Positions 1 through 10,328 of a stretch of 64,000 bases of DNA are shown one piece after another (position 1 is the first letter of the stretch; every line of letters begins with the position of its first letter). The stretch is from an uncultured Rhodospirillales bacterium. GTDB taxonomy: Bacteria > Pseudomonadota > Alphaproteobacteria > Azospirillales > Azospirillaceae. The position numbers and the translations under genes were made by a program. Below the pieces are notes generated by a model. That model was given only the letters and a program-made list of their open reading frames with translations, did not search any database and was not told the origin of the DNA. The DNA lies in the NCBI GenBank assembly GCA_903927615.1, contig CAIYNU010000055.1, positions 46,051 to 110,050 on the forward strand, in the 5' to 3' direction.

Positions 1-391
1 ATCCTGATTTCCGCCGGACAAGAACAGATTGTGAGTAACCCAGCGCAGCACGATTATGCTGCCCGGCGGCCGCACTGCATTCTCCGAACCCTTGACGGCG
101 CCTATCACGAAATTTTGCAGGAGAGCGACAGCATACGCCAGGAATTCTGGACCTGCGCGCGCCCTCTGCTCCAAGGCGGTCACGTTTGACCAGACCCACG
201 TCGCGGGCTTGACGCATCAATCTCCAACGGTCAGGGGGCGTCGCCGAGACCCGACACACCACCGATGCATCCTCGGGCATGTCTGACGACCCCAAACGTG
301 CGCGCCCCCGCCATGCGCCTTCATTAAGGCGCAAATTTCTTCGATAGCCTCTCGGAACCGGCTATACTTCGTCGGCAAAGGGAGGAGGCTG
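1..391. other. Left-edge region without a recognised gene
   Basis: No convincing gene is visible in this stretch. A minus-strand frame is open from about 280 to the left edge and a plus-strand frame from 56 to 286, but neither peptide resembles a family I know and both look like chance open frames in GC-rich DNA. The minus-strand frame could be the start of a gene lying mostly outside the window. The last 50 bases carry the promoter and ribosome-binding site of the next gene. Confidence 0.4.
340..368 (+). promoter_or_regulatory. Possible promoter of the binding-protein/kinase operon
   Basis: TATACT at 363-368 is a good -10 hexamer. A poor -35 candidate (TTCGAT, 340-345) lies 17 bases upstream. 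A strong GGGAGGAGG ribosome-binding site follows just before the ATG at 392. The -35 match is weak, so only the -10 and the position support this. Confidence 0.3.
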
Positions 392-1189
392 ATGACCCAT
401 CATGGCGATTGGAATCGGGATCGGCGTCTTTATTCCAGGCTTATCCACTGTTTGGGGGGGATGGCCCTGCTTTGCGCCGTAGCGGCCGACCCGGCCGGCG
501 CGGAACAGGCGCTCCGTGTCCTGACCCAAGATAATATTTTCTCGACAAGGGATGATCAGGGGCAACTGACCGGATTCGAGGTCGAAATCGCTCGTGCCCT
601 GTGTGCAACCATGCACGCTGTTTGTGACATCGCCCCGCTCCCGTTCGCCGACGTCCTTGCCGCCCTCGACCGGCGCGCCGTCGACTTTGCGGTGGCCAGC
701 ATCCTCAAGACACCGGAACGACAACAGAAATATCTCTTTACCGATCGCTATTGGCGGTCGAATTCCAGCTTCGTTGCCCGGACCCGAACCTGGCCTGCCG
801 GTTCGATGCCCTCGCTGATCGGACTGCATATCGCGGTTAACGCCAACACCAAACAGGACGAATACATTCAACGCAACGCGACCGGTGGAATTGTGATGCG
901 TTTCGGCAGTCCGCACGGCGCTTTACAGGCGGTCGCGGAAGGAAGGGCAGACATCTGCCTGGTTCCGACGATTTTTGCCCTCCAATTCATGATGAGCGTT
1001 GACGGCCGGGAGTTGGAGACGGTCGGCGACCCCGTCACCGGCGAGGGCCTGGGCGGCGACGTGGCCATCGCCCTGCCGCCGGGCCATGAAGCCCTGCGTG
1101 ATGACATAAATCAGGCCTTGCGTACGATTCTATCCGATGGCCGTTACGATGCCATCAGCTCACGATTTCTGCCCTTCAGACTGTACTGA
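392..1189 (+). CDS. Solitary periplasmic substrate-binding protein (SBP family 3)
   Basis: 265 residues. The first ~37 residues read as a signal peptide (basic start, hydrophobic stretch, AGA before EQ). The rest has the family 3 amino-acid-binding fold: LRVLTQDN, then GFEVEIARALC, then DFAVASILKTPERQQKYLF, a pattern typical of this family. No permease or ATPase gene is adjacent. The next genes are a second binding protein and a hybrid kinase, so a role as periplasmic sensor for that kinase is my inference. The ATG follows a strong GGAGG. The ligand cannot be read from sequence. Confidence 0.8.
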   Translation: MTHHGDWNRDRRLYSRLIHCLGGMALLCAVAADPAGAEQALRVLTQDNIFSTRDDQGQLTGFEVEIARALCATMHAVCDIAPLPFADVLAALDRRAVDFAVASILKTPERQQKYLFTDRYWRSNSSFVARTRTWPAGSMPSLIGLHIAVNANTKQDEYIQRNATGGIVMRFGSPHGALQAVAEGRADICLVPTIFALQFMMSVDGRELETVGDPVTGEGLGGDVAIALPPGHEALRDDINQALRTILSDGRYDAISSRFLPFRLY

Positions 1190-1196
1190 GGCAAAG

Positions 1197-1976
1197 ATGC
1201 TCCCCCTGTTCGTCGCCCTCTGGCTGGCCGCTCTGGTGCTGATGTCGCCGTTTCCGGTCAGGGCGGACCCCTCCCTTGATGGCCGGGCGCTCCGAATCGT
1301 CATGAACGATAATTCGCCGCCATTCAGCCAACGACGGGAAGACGGCAGCTTGTGGGGCTTCAACGTCGACTTTGCCCGGGAAGTCTGCCGGTTGCTGCAC
1401 GCAACCTGCACCCTGGAAACCCAACCCTTGGCAACCGCCATCGCCAAGGTTACCGCCGGACAGTACGATATGGCGCTGTCCAACCTGCTGCGCACAGCCG
1501 AACGCGAACAGCACCTGTTGTTTTCCGTTCCGTACTGGCGGTCCAGCAGCAGTCTGATCGGACGGCGGGGCATGCCCGATGTCGACCTGACCGAAGCCGT
1601 CCATCACCACCGCATCGCCGTTCTGCGTGGTTCACACCAGATTGAGGTGCTCTCGGCCCTCGACGGCGCCGCCACCAGTCTGGTCCCGGTTGATACTTAT
1701 ACCGAGCTATGGCGGTGCCTGCGCGACAATCGGGCCGATCTTGGCATTATGGCCACTCTTAATGCCCTTCACTTTCTGTTGACCGATGAAGGCCAGGATT
1801 TTGAAACCATCGGCAATCCGCTGACCGAAAACGGCTTGGGCGGACCGATTCACATTGTCTTTCCGCTTGGCCGACTCGAATTAAAAAAAGCAGTTGATGC
1901 CGCTATTATTCATTTGCGCGATGATGGAACCTATCAGAACCTTAGCCATCGATATTTTCCGTTTGATATTTATTGA
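1197..1976 (+). CDS. Second solitary periplasmic substrate-binding protein (SBP family 3)
   Basis: 259 residues from the ATG at 1197. The frame stays open upstream to 1137, but that part lies inside the previous gene; starting at 1197 gives a clean signal peptide ([15 protein letters not shown], cleavage near VRA-DPS). The body resembles the preceding gene, with [23 protein letters not shown] and [20 protein letters not shown], and both proteins end alike (FLPFRLY, YFPFDIY), pointing to tandem duplication and divergence. The 3' end overlaps the start of the kinase gene by 4 bases, so the two are probably co-translated. Confidence 0.8.
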   Translation: MLPLFVALWLAALVLMSPFPVRADPSLDGRALRIVMNDNSPPFSQRREDGSLWGFNVDFAREVCRLLHATCTLETQPLATAIAKVTAGQYDMALSNLLRTAEREQHLLFSVPYWRSSSSLIGRRGMPDVDLTEAVHHHRIAVLRGSHQIEVLSALDGAATSLVPVDTYTELWRCLRDNRADLGIMATLNALHFLLTDEGQDFETIGNPLTENGLGGPIHIVFPLGRLELKKAVDAAIIHLRDDGTYQNLSHRYFPFDIY

Positions 1977-4900
1977 TCGGATCGCTTGTCATGGCCTTTG
2001 CCCCCAAACCTGCGGCGCCGCGGCTCCGCCTCGAACCGGTGATGCTGAGTGGCGGTTCGATCCTGTTGGTGTTGATCGGTCTGCTGTTCGTGATGATGGT
2101 CTGTGAACAACATGAGGTGGAGCAGGTCGCCGCCGATAGCCGAAACCGGGTCGTTCCCCTCATTTTGGAACGCCAACGGGCCGTTGTGAACCTGGAGCGG
2201 TTGAAGCAGTCCGGCGCGGTGGTTCTGGCCAGTGAGGATACCCGCAGAAGACGAGAAGCAATGCTGGAAGCCCAGGCCTTAGCGTTCCATCCGTCGTTTG
2301 AATTCGACCAGGAACTGAATAAGGATACTTCTGACGCCTATGGCGCGATCCGTCAAATCGCTTTTCTGAAAGAGAGCTGGGTTGCCAGACACCGGGAGGC
2401 AGAGACCTACGCCGGCACCCCGACCGGAACCGCCGCACAGCAGACGGCTGCGGCACTCGAAGAACGTCTCTCCAGCTTGTGGTTGCAAACCCTGACCCGG
2501 CTCAATACCGTCGGCGACCGGCTGCTGGTGGATGTCACCGAGCTGACCGCAGGCCGATTCGCCTTGATTCAGGAGCATACCGAACTGGTGTCGCGCGTCA
2601 TCATCATCACCTTCTTGGTGATGCTGGCCATTTTTGTCGGCGTCGCCTGGCTGGTCCGCTGCCATGTGGTCCGACCCCTGCTGCTGGCTACCGACGGTTT
2701 GCGCCGGATCGGTTCGGGCGCCCAGGATGTCACCTTGCCGGCGGCGGCCACCCAAGAGATCGACAGCATTTTGCAAGCCGTGCGCCAACTGGCCCGCCAG
2801 ACCGAGGATTTGCGCGTGGCCAGGGATCTGGCCGAGGAAGCCACGCGAACCAAAAGCGACTTTCTGGCTAATATGAGCCACGAGATCCGCACCCCCATGA
2901 ACGCCATCATCGGCATGTCCCATCTGGCGCTGAAAACCGGGCTGACCGCCAAACAACGGGACTATGTCGGAAAAATCTACGGCGCCGGCACGGCCTTGCT
3001 GGGCATCATCAACGACATTCTCGATTTCTCGAAAATCGAGGCGGGCCGGTTGGAAATCGAACACGCTCCTTTCCAGATCGAGAATGTCACCACCAACTTG
3101 CTGACGGTGGTCGCCCAACGCGCCTACGACAAGGGGTTGGAACTGTTGTTCGACCTGGCCCCGGACATTCCCCGCAGCCTGGTCGGCGATTCCTTGCGCT
3201 TGGGACAGATTTTGACCAATCTGGTCGGGAACGCGATCAAATTTACCGAGGTTGGCGAGGTTCACCTGATCGCAACACTGGTCGAACGAACCGGCCATCG
3301 GGTTACATTGCGTTTTGCCGTGCGCGATACCGGAATCGGCATGACCCGCGAACATGCCGATCGCCTGTTCCGCCCCTTTTCCCAGGCTGACAGTTCAACC
3401 ACCCGAAAATATGGCGGAACCGGATTGGGGTTGAGCATTTCCAGGCGGTTGGTCGAGTTGATGGGCGGTACCATCGGCGTTGAAAGCGTCATGGGCCAGG
3501 GCAGCACCTTTTGGTTTACGGTTCAGTTGGACGTCGCTCATGAGGAACGCCGGGCCATCCCATCGCGGTTAAATGGCCTGAGGGTGCTGGTGGTCGACGA
3601 TAATGACTCGGCACGGCGGGTGCTGGAGGAACAACTTGTCGCCATCGGCGCGATTGTCGATCAGGTGGCGTCCGGACAACAGGCGATCGACGCGGTCCGA
3701 CGCAGCGATTCGACCACGCCTTACGATTTGGTCCTGATGGACTGGTGGATGCCCGGCCTGGATGGCATCGAGGCGGCCAGGCGGATCAAGATGGAGGCGC
3801 TGAAGGGAATTCCGGCCATCGTGATTGTCTCGGCGTTCGGCCGGGAAGAAATCCATCAAGAGATCCTGGCCGCCAATCTTGATGACTATCTGATCAAACC
3901 GATCAATCAATCGCTGTTGGTCGACACGCTGGTCCGCCTGTTCGCCCCCGAGTGCCATGCGCTGGAGGAGCGGCGACTCGACCGGACGGTCTACGACCTT
4001 TCCGGGATGCGCGTTCTGGTGGTGGAAGACAATGACCTCAACCAACAGATCGCCATCGAATTGCTGACCGGTGTTGGCGTCGTCGTCGACACCGCCGTTA
4101 ACGGACGCGAGGCGGTGGACCGACTCCGAACCTTGGACGACGCCCATGCTTACCACGTCGTTTTGATGGATCTGCAAATGCCCGTTATGGACGGGTTTCA
4201 AGCGACGGCGTGCATTCGTCAGGAAGCCCGCTTCGCTGATTTGCCGATCATTGCCATGACCGCTCATGCCATGGTTTCAGAACGCGAGCGCTGCCTGCAA
4301 GCGGGGATGCGGGAACATGTCGGCAAACCCATCGATCCCGACCATCTGTTCCAGACCCTTCGACGCTACCACAAGCCGGGACGGGTGGTGGCGAGTCCCC
4401 CCAGTGCCCCCCGGCCACCGACCGAACCCGCCGCCGCGGTCCGGATTCCCGGAATCGACACCGCCGGCGGCCTGAACCGGGTCGGCGGCAACGGCCGGCT
4501 TTACCGGTCGCTGTTGATCCAGTTCGCCGATCGTCAGGGCCAGGCCTCCGACGCCATTCGGGCGGCCCTTGCCAGAGCCGACTACCCCACGGCCGAACGC
4601 CTGGCTCACACGGTCAAAGGGGTCGCGGCCAGTCTGGGCGCCGCCGACCTGGGCCAGGCCGCGGCAACCCTCGAAGCGGCGCTCCGAACCCGGGATCGCA
4701 CCGCCCACCAGACCGCGCTCCCCCTGTTCGCCGCCAGACTGAAACAAACCGTGACAGCGATTCGGACCGTCATGAACACCCTGGTTGTTGCCGACGGCGT
4801 GACGCCACCCGGCCTTGATGGGGCGTCGGCGCACCGCCTGCTCCGCCAATTGGCGGATTTGATTGCCGCCTTCGATCCCGGCGCCCTGGACGCGATCCTG

Positions 4901-5053
4901 GAGGTTCGGGAATCGCTGGCCTGGTTCGTCCCCGAAGCCGACCTGGCCACCCTGGAGGCGAAAATCAGCGATTTCGACTTCGATGCCGCAGCGGTCTGTC
5001 TGACCGGGATACTCGCCCGGTTTAACGGGAACTCGGAGACTCATCATGATTAA
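1973..5053 (+). CDS. Hybrid sensor histidine kinase: HAMP-HisKA-HATPase-REC-REC-Hpt
   Basis: About 1026 residues if the TTG at 1973 is used (TTGA overlap with the previous gene); ATG 1991 is an alternative. Membrane helix near residues 24-42, a mostly helical periplasmic segment of ~160 residues with no domain I recognise, a second helix near 209-230, then HAMP. The HisKA box has phospho-acceptor His303 ([12 protein letters not shown]). The ATPase domain shows DTGIGM and [10 protein letters not shown]. Two receiver domains follow, with acceptors Asp590 ([11 protein letters not shown]) and Asp733 ([11 protein letters not shown]), and a C-terminal Hpt domain with His879 (AHTVKG). A complete phosphorelay in one inner-membrane protein; the next gene is a plausible target. 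Confidence 0.92.
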   Translation: MIGSLVMAFAPKPAAPRLRLEPVMLSGGSILLVLIGLLFVMMVCEQHEVEQVAADSRNRVVPLILERQRAVVNLERLKQSGAVVLASEDTRRRREAMLEAQALAFHPSFEFDQELNKDTSDAYGAIRQIAFLKESWVARHREAETYAGTPTGTAAQQTAAALEERLSSLWLQTLTRLNTVGDRLLVDVTELTAGRFALIQEHTELVSRVIIITFLVMLAIFVGVAWLVRCHVVRPLLLATDGLRRIGSGAQDVTLPAAATQEIDSILQAVRQLARQTEDLRVARDLAEEATRTKSDFLANMSHEIRTPMNAIIGMSHLALKTGLTAKQRDYVGKIYGAGTALLGIINDILDFSKIEAGRLEIEHAPFQIENVTTNLLTVVAQRAYDKGLELLFDLAPDIPRSLVGDSLRLGQILTNLVGNAIKFTEVGEVHLIATLVERTGHRVTLRFAVRDTGIGMTREHADRLFRPFSQADSSTTRKYGGTGLGLSISRRLVELMGGTIGVESVMGQGSTFWFTVQLDVAHEERRAIPSRLNGLRVLVVDDNDSARRVLEEQLVAIGAIVDQVASGQQAIDAVRRSDSTTPYDLVLMDWWMPGLDGIEAARRIKMEALKGIPAIVIVSAFGREEIHQEILAANLDDYLIKPINQSLLVDTLVRLFAPECHALEERRLDRTVYDLSGMRVLVVEDNDLNQQIAIELLTGVGVVVDTAVNGREAVDRLRTLDDAHAYHVVLMDLQMPVMDGFQATACIRQEARFADLPIIAMTAHAMVSERERCLQAGMREHVGKPIDPDHLFQTLRRYHKPGRVVASPPSAPRPPTEPAAAVRIPGIDTAGGLNRVGGNGRLYRSLLIQFADRQGQASDAIRAALARADYPTAERLAHTVKGVAASLGAADLGQAAATLEAALRTRDRTAHQTALPLFAARLKQTVTAIRTVMNTLVVADGVTPPGLDGASAHRLLRQLADLIAAFDPGALDAILEVRESLAWFVPEADLATLEAKISDFDFDAAAVCLTGILARFNGNSETHHD

Positions 5054-6152
5054 GACCACCGACCGCAAATCCATCCTGATTATCGACGACACTCCGGCCA
5101 ATATTGCCGTCGTCAGCGGGTTGCTCAAGGATGACTACCGGCTGAAGGCGGCGACCAGCGGCAGCAAAGCCCTGACCCTGATCGCCTACGGCGAGCCTCC
5201 CGACCTGATCCTGCTGGACATCATGATGCCGGAAATGGATGGCTATGAAGTTTGCCGCCGCCTGAAAGCCAACCCCGAAACCACCGATATTCCGATCATC
5301 TTCCTGACCGCCAGAACCGAGGTGATTGACGAAACCACCGGCCTTGAACTGGGCGCCGCTGACTATATTCATAAGCCGTTCAATCCGGCGATCGTTAAGG
5401 CCCGGGTCCGCAATCATCTGCTGATTAAAGAAGCCAAAGATTTTTTAAAGGTCCAAAACGAATTGCTGGAGGATTTGGTCGCCCAGCGCACCCGTGATCT
5501 TGTTCAAATCCAGGATGTGACCATTCATGCGTTATCGTCCTTGGTCGAGACCCGCGACAAGGAGACCGGGAATCACATCCGCCGCATCCAATATTACGTT
5601 CGAACTTTGGCCACCCGATTGCAGGACCATCCGCGTTTTCGTCACGAACTGGTCCCCGCCGCCATCGACCTTCTGTACAAATCGGCGCCGCTCCATGATA
5701 TCGGCAAGGTCGGAATTCCCGACAAAATTTTGTTGAAGCCCGGCCGCCTGACCCCCGAAGAGTTCGAAACCATGAAGCAGCATACCACCCTCGGCCGCGA
5801 CGCCATCGCCAATGCCGAGTCCCGCCTGGGCTTGAAGGTCCCCTTTCTGAGCATCGCCAAGGCCGTCGCCTACAGTCACCACGAAAAATGGGACGGCACC
5901 GGCTACCCCCAGGGCCTGAGCGGCGATGCCATTCCGATCTGGGCGCGACTGATGGCGGTGGCCGATGTCTATGATGCGCTGATCAGTCGCCGCGTCTACA
6001 AGCCGGCCATGCCCCACGAACAGGCCATGGCGGTGATCGCCGAGGGCCGAGGCATTCATTTCGACCCCGACATTGCCGACGCCGTCCTCGCCGCCGCCAC
6101 CGACTTCCAAACCATCGCCAGCCACTACGCCGATGGACCGTCCATGGATTGA
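5046..6152 (+). CDS. Response regulator with HD-GYP cyclic-di-GMP phosphodiesterase output
   Basis: 368 residues. N-terminal receiver domain ([10 protein letters not shown], acceptor in [15 protein letters not shown]) joined by a coiled coil to an HD-GYP domain. The metal-site motifs are visible: [32 protein letters not shown] and DVYDAL. These proteins hydrolyse cyclic-di-GMP and favour motility over biofilm growth; that is family knowledge. The gene overlaps the kinase gene by 8 bases, so the kinase with its two binding proteins very likely controls this enzyme's receiver domain. Confidence 0.92.
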   Translation: MIKTTDRKSILIIDDTPANIAVVSGLLKDDYRLKAATSGSKALTLIAYGEPPDLILLDIMMPEMDGYEVCRRLKANPETTDIPIIFLTARTEVIDETTGLELGAADYIHKPFNPAIVKARVRNHLLIKEAKDFLKVQNELLEDLVAQRTRDLVQIQDVTIHALSSLVETRDKETGNHIRRIQYYVRTLATRLQDHPRFRHELVPAAIDLLYKSAPLHDIGKVGIPDKILLKPGRLTPEEFETMKQHTTLGRDAIANAESRLGLKVPFLSIAKAVAYSHHEKWDGTGYPQGLSGDAIPIWARLMAVADVYDALISRRVYKPAMPHEQAMAVIAEGRGIHFDPDIADAVLAAATDFQTIASHYADGPSMD

Positions 6153-6203
6153 GGCGCCAACCGTCCCCAGGCCCGGGCAGTCGAAAATGCCGTGATGCGA
6201 AAG

Positions 6204-6839
6204 TCATGGCTTGGTCTTCTCCGCAAAAGCACAGAGATCGGCGACCGGACAAACCGGGCAGGTTGGGCTTCGGGCTTTACAGACGTAACGCCCGTGGAGA
6301 ATTAACCAGTGGTGGGCGTGCTGTTTCCAGCGGTCCGGAACCACCGCCTCCAGTCCCGCTTCCACCGCAGCCGGGGTCCGGCCCGGGGCCAGGCCGGTGC
6401 GGTTGGCCACCCGGAAGATATGGGTATCGACGGCCATGGTCGGCTGGCCGAACGCCACATTGAGAACCACGTTGGCGGTCTTGCGTCCGACCCCGGGCAG
6501 GTTTTCCAGAGCCTCGCGCCGGTCCGGAACCATGCCCCCGTGGTCGCGCACCAGAATTTCCGAGAGTTTGATCACATTCCGGGCCTTGGTGTTGAACAGG
6601 CCAATGGTCTTGATCGCCTGGCGCAGCTTCTCTTCGCCCAAGGCCAGCATTCCCGCGGGGGTTTGCACCACCGAAAACAGTGCCCTGGTGGCCCGGTTGA
6701 CGCCGGCATCGGTCGCTTGGGCCGACAGCACCACCGCCACCAGCAGCGTATAGGGATTGACAAAGTCCAACTCCGACCGCGGCTCGGGGTTGCGCCCGGC
6801 GAGCCGGGCAAAGAACGAGTCGATGGCATCGGGGTTCAT
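6204..6839 (-). CDS. nth: Endonuclease III (DNA glycosylase/AP lyase)
   Basis: 211 residues from the ATG at 6839; a TTG at 6878 in the same frame would add 13 residues. I prefer 6839 because MNPDAIDSFFARL aligns with the usual Nth start and gives the same length as the E. coli protein as I recall it. The helix-hairpin-helix holds the catalytic lysine (GVGRKTANVV), the catalytic Asp is in VDTHIFRV, and the C-terminus has the [4Fe-4S] spacing C-x6-C-x2-C-x5-C. It excises oxidised pyrimidines in base-excision repair. The next gene, on the other strand, is also a DNA-repair gene. Confidence 0.95.
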   Translation of the reverse strand: MNPDAIDSFFARLAGRNPEPRSELDFVNPYTLLVAVVLSAQATDAGVNRATRALFSVVQTPAGMLALGEEKLRQAIKTIGLFNTKARNVIKLSEILVRDHGGMVPDRREALENLPGVGRKTANVVLNVAFGQPTMAVDTHIFRVANRTGLAPGRTPAAVEAGLEAVVPDRWKQHAHHWLILHGRYVCKARSPTCPVCPVADLCAFAEKTKP

Positions 6840-7032
6840 GGCGGGGACCGGCACTTCAGGGGACAGAATTATGGGCAACCCGGTCAGTGATAGTCGAAGA
6901 CAATCCTGAAGACCAGATCAGCGGCGCGGGCGGCCAACACCACCCGGACGACCGCCGCGGAACCGCGTGGTCCTGCCAACGACGCACCCAGCGGGTTTTG
7001 ACTCCGGCCCGAGACCCGTGGATAACCACCAA

Positions 7033-7077
<45 letters not shown>

Positions 7078-7107
7078 CCCACCGCTGCCGCCGAGGATTT
7101 TGCCGCC

Positions 7108-7929
7108 ATGCCGGACACCGAGACCGAAGACCGGGCGGTTGCCGCCGCCATTGCCCTGCTCACGGCCCCCGACCCGTGCCGCACCACGGCGGCGGCGATC
7201 GCCCAATCCGTCGGGCTTGACGCCGAAGACCTGGAACGGCTGTTCTGGCGCCGGACCGGGGTCAGGCTGGATCGCTTTATCGCCTGCCTGCCTCTGACCG
7301 ATGCGCGGGCGCTGATGGCGCGCTCACGGCAGCGGATGGCGGCGCCGGCGACCCCGGCAGCCCCGCCGCTCGCCATCACCGTCTGGGCACCGGACCGATC
7401 CCAGGCCGCGCCGGTGATCCGCTGGGGCCGCCATCCGAGCCCGTTCGGCCCGGTGCTGGCTGCCGCCGGCGAAACCGGGGTGTGCCGGCTGGGTTTCGAC
7501 GGCGACGCCGCGGAACCCGTGCGGCTGGCGGCGGAATGGCCCGAGGCCCGGCTGATCGAAGACGCCGGCGCCACCCGTGCGGCGGTGGCGCGCGCATTCG
7601 CCCCCCCCGACCCCAACGCCGAGCCAACGCCGCTACCGGTGCTGCTGCGCGGAACACCCTTTCAGCGCCGGGTCTGGCAGGCGCTGACGGCCATCCCACC
7701 CGGGGCCATCGTCAGCTACCGGGACGTGGCCGCCGCCGTCGGCCAACCCAAAGCCGCCCGGGCGGTGGGCGGCGCCGTGGGCGCCAACCCGATCGCGGTG
7801 CTGATCCCCTGCCACCGGGTCCTTCTGACCTCGGGCGCCCTGCACCATTACGGCTGGGGACCGGCGCGCAAGCGGGCGCTGCTGGCTTGGGAACGGGCGG
7901 CTGACGGCGATCACCGAGCCCCCCCCTGA
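7108..7929 (+). CDS. Ada-like methylated-DNA-protein cysteine methyltransferase
   Basis: 273 residues from ATG 7108, which has GAGGA 10 bases upstream. The frame is open to GTG 6967, which would add a 15-Asp tract. The N-terminal part (about 10-75) looks like an AraC-type helix-turn-helix; the C-terminal part is an O6-alkylguanine transferase with acceptor Cys235 in IPCHRV, plus GTPFQRRVWQAL and PGAIVSYRDVA. It transfers alkyl groups from guanine to itself. The N-terminal Zn/Cys domain of E. coli Ada is absent, so sensing of phosphotriester damage is not expected. Convergent with dapB. Confidence 0.88.
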   Translation: MPDTETEDRAVAAAIALLTAPDPCRTTAAAIAQSVGLDAEDLERLFWRRTGVRLDRFIACLPLTDARALMARSRQRMAAPATPAAPPLAITVWAPDRSQAAPVIRWGRHPSPFGPVLAAAGETGVCRLGFDGDAAEPVRLAAEWPEARLIEDAGATRAAVARAFAPPDPNAEPTPLPVLLRGTPFQRRVWQALTAIPPGAIVSYRDVAAAVGQPKAARAVGGAVGANPIAVLIPCHRVLLTSGALHHYGWGPARKRALLAWERAADGDHRAPP

Positions 7930-7961
7930 TCGCCCGGCAGGTCCGCTCCGTCCTCCCGACT

Positions 7962-8759
7962 TTACAGGCCCAAAACGTCGGCCATCCCGTACAGCCCGGG
8001 CGGACGGCCCCGGGTCCAAAGGGCGGCCGTCACCGCGCCGCGAGCATAGATGTCCCGGTTGCTCGCGCGGTGCGCCAGTTCTATGCGCTCACCGTCCCCG
8101 GCGAACATCACCACATGGTCACCGACCACGTCGCCACCGCGCAACACCGCAAACCCGATCTCCCCCGGGCGCCGGGCACCGGTATGACCGTCCCGCACCC
8201 GAACCGCGGCGTCTTCAAACGCCACCCCGCGCCCGGCGGCGGCGGCCCGGCCCAAGGCCAGCGCGGTCCCCGAGGGCGCATCGACCTTGGCGCGATGGTG
8301 CATCTCGAGAACTTCGATGTCGAACGAGGACTCCAAAGTCTGGGCCACCCGCTTCACCAAACCGGCCAGCAGGTTGACCCCGAGACTCATGTTGGGCGCG
8401 GCAACAATGGCAATGCGGGAGCCGGCCTCGGCCAGGACCGCCTCCACATCCCCGGACAAACCGGTGGTGCCCAGCACCAGGGCGCACCGATGCGCCACCG
8501 CCAGCGCCACATGGCCGGCGGTCACCAACGGCGAGGTGAAGTCGATCACCGCCTCGCAGGCCGCGAACACCGCTGCCGGACCCTCGGCCACCGTCACCCC
8601 CAACGGCTCCAGGTCCGCCAGCACCCCTGCATCCCCGCCGATCCCGGGAAAATCGGGGCGGTCGCAAACCGCGGCCAGCACACAACCGGGCGTAGACGCA
8701 ATCTGCCGCACCAACGACCGGCCCATCCGCCCGGCGCATCCCAGCACCCCAATCCTCAT
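7962..8759 (-). CDS. dapB: 4-hydroxy-tetrahydrodipicolinate reductase
   Basis: 265 residues. Rossmann motif GCAGRMG at the N-terminus, nicotinamide-site segment LGTTGLSG, and the signature MHHRAKVDAPSGTAL with the catalytic His and Lys. It makes tetrahydrodipicolinate for lysine and the diaminopimelate of peptidoglycan. Full length for the family. It stands alone and is divergent from the type VI secretion genes, about 160 bases from tssL. Confidence 0.95.
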   Translation of the reverse strand: MRIGVLGCAGRMGRSLVRQIASTPGCVLAAVCDRPDFPGIGGDAGVLADLEPLGVTVAEGPAAVFAACEAVIDFTSPLVTAGHVALAVAHRCALVLGTTGLSGDVEAVLAEAGSRIAIVAAPNMSLGVNLLAGLVKRVAQTLESSFDIEVLEMHHRAKVDAPSGTALALGRAAAAGRGVAFEDAAVRVRDGHTGARRPGEIGFAVLRGGDVVGDHVVMFAGDGERIELAHRASNRDIYARGAVTAALWTRGRPPGLYGMADVLGL

Positions 8760-8920
8760 GCTTCGCTCCCTTGACTTTCCAGGCCACTTCCGGTCGATCT
8801 ACCCCGCAGGCCGGATCATCGGCCGCCGCACCGTCGCTTTCCGAACCAGCCGCCTGTGTTAACCTGTCATTACCGGGTCCCGCAACGCCAAAGCATCGCC
8901 CTCTCTCCGGCCATCACGCC

Positions 8921-10312
8921 ATGGGTCACGCCAAAGACACTCTGGAGCTTTCGGACAACCACCCCGACGCCGCCGGCCCGGGACGCTGGGGCTGGCTTAA
9001 CCGCTGGCTGAACGGCTGGCTTGACGAGATTCGGGCACGACTGAGCCGGCGTATTCCCACCCCGTCGCCGCAACCGTCGGGCGACGCCCCCCCCAACCCG
9101 ATCTTGCGCACCGCCACACCGCTGCTGGCTTTGATGCTACGGCTGCCCGAACTGCCGCCGCCGGCCAACCCCGACGGTCTGCGCCAGCGGATCATTGCGG
9201 CGTTACGCCGCTTCCCGTCGGCCGCCCGGGCAGCCGGAATCGGCCCCGACCCGATGCGGGCCGCCCACTTTATCCTGTGCGCCGCCCTCGATGACGTTAT
9301 TTGCCAAACCGGTTGGGGCCGGCATGGCCGCTGGCTCGAGCGCAGCCTGACCCGCACCTTCTACCCCTCGCTGGAGCCCGGCCCCAGCCTGGTCACGTTG
9401 CTGGAGCATATCCTGACCGTGCCCGACCCCGCCACCGCCACCGCCCCGTGGCCCAACCCGCATTTGGACGTGTTGGAGCTGGTCTCGGTCTGCCTGGCCC
9501 TGGGATTCGACGGCCGGACCGCGCTCAAAGGCACCGTGGACATCCAGCTTCTGCGGGACAATGTCCACCTGGCCATCCTGGACACCCGGGGCGAACCGGC
9601 CAGCGGGCTGTCCCCATACTGGCAGGGCGTGCCGGCACCGCGACCACCGCTCAGCGCCCTGGTCCCGGTCTGGGTGACGCTCACTCTGGCCGGTGCGTTG
9701 CTGACCGGGCTTTACGTGGTCTTCGCCTTTTCCCTGGGCGGCGATGCCGACCGCATCTATCAACGACTGGCCACCCTGTTGCCCGACCGGCCGGCGCTGA
9801 TCGCCGATCTCGAAGCGCCTTCATCCCCGGCCCGATCCCTGGAGTCCGACGTCCCGGCACCATCGGCCCGAACCCGACGCCTGCGGACCGCGCTCGCCCA
9901 AGAGATCGCGGCCGGACAACTGGAAATCATCACCACCAACGCCGGGGACGTGATTCGCATCTCCGGACCCCTGGCCTTCAACCACGCCGGCGATACCCTG
10001 ACAAACCCGGGTCATGACCTGGCCGAACGCCTGGTGCCGTTACTGGATACCGAACCCGGGCGCATTCTGGTGGTCGGTCACACCGACGACGGCTTCGTGC
10101 CCAGCTTGCGCTTCGCCTCCAGCGTCGCCCTGACCGAGGCCCAGGCCCGCGCCCTGGGCCGGGTCCTGGTCGCCCATCTGCGCGAGCCCGAACGGGTCGA
10201 TATCGAAGGCCGCGCCGATACCGAGCCGCTGCTCCCCAACACCAGCCCCGCCAACCGCGACCGCAACCGCCGGATCGAGATCGTCCTGGCGCCGGCTGAG
10301 GCCCGCCGATGA
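8921..10312 (+). CDS. tssL: Type VI secretion TssL (DotU family) with C-terminal OmpA domain
   Basis: 463 residues from the ATG at 8921; the frame is open to 8771, but the upstream part lacks any conserved look, and neither start has a clear ribosome-binding site. The cytoplasmic DotU domain includes ILCAALDDVICQTGWG, then LELVSVCLALGFDGR. One membrane helix lies near residues 250-272 (PVWVTLTLAGALLTGLYVVF). The periplasmic C-terminus is OmpA-like (ILVVGHTDDG, then NRDRNRRIEIVL), predicted to bind peptidoglycan. TssL anchors the T6SS membrane complex with TssM, encoded 16 bases downstream. Confidence 0.9.
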   Translation: MGHAKDTLELSDNHPDAAGPGRWGWLNRWLNGWLDEIRARLSRRIPTPSPQPSGDAPPNPILRTATPLLALMLRLPELPPPANPDGLRQRIIAALRRFPSAARAAGIGPDPMRAAHFILCAALDDVICQTGWGRHGRWLERSLTRTFYPSLEPGPSLVTLLEHILTVPDPATATAPWPNPHLDVLELVSVCLALGFDGRTALKGTVDIQLLRDNVHLAILDTRGEPASGLSPYWQGVPAPRPPLSALVPVWVTLTLAGALLTGLYVVFAFSLGGDADRIYQRLATLLPDRPALIADLEAPSSPARSLESDVPAPSARTRRLRTALAQEIAAGQLEIITTNAGDVIRISGPLAFNHAGDTLTNPGHDLAERLVPLLDTEPGRILVVGHTDDGFVPSLRFASSVALTEAQARALGRVLVAHLREPERVDIEGRADTEPLLPNTSPANRDRNRRIEIVLAPAEARR

Positions 10313-10328
10313 GCGCCAAGGTGCCAGA

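Noticed and set aside
1..280. Minus-strand open frame running off the left edge, and fragments slightly like an IS66 transposase end
   Set aside because: The match needs frameshifts and covers only a few residues; no terminal repeats are seen.
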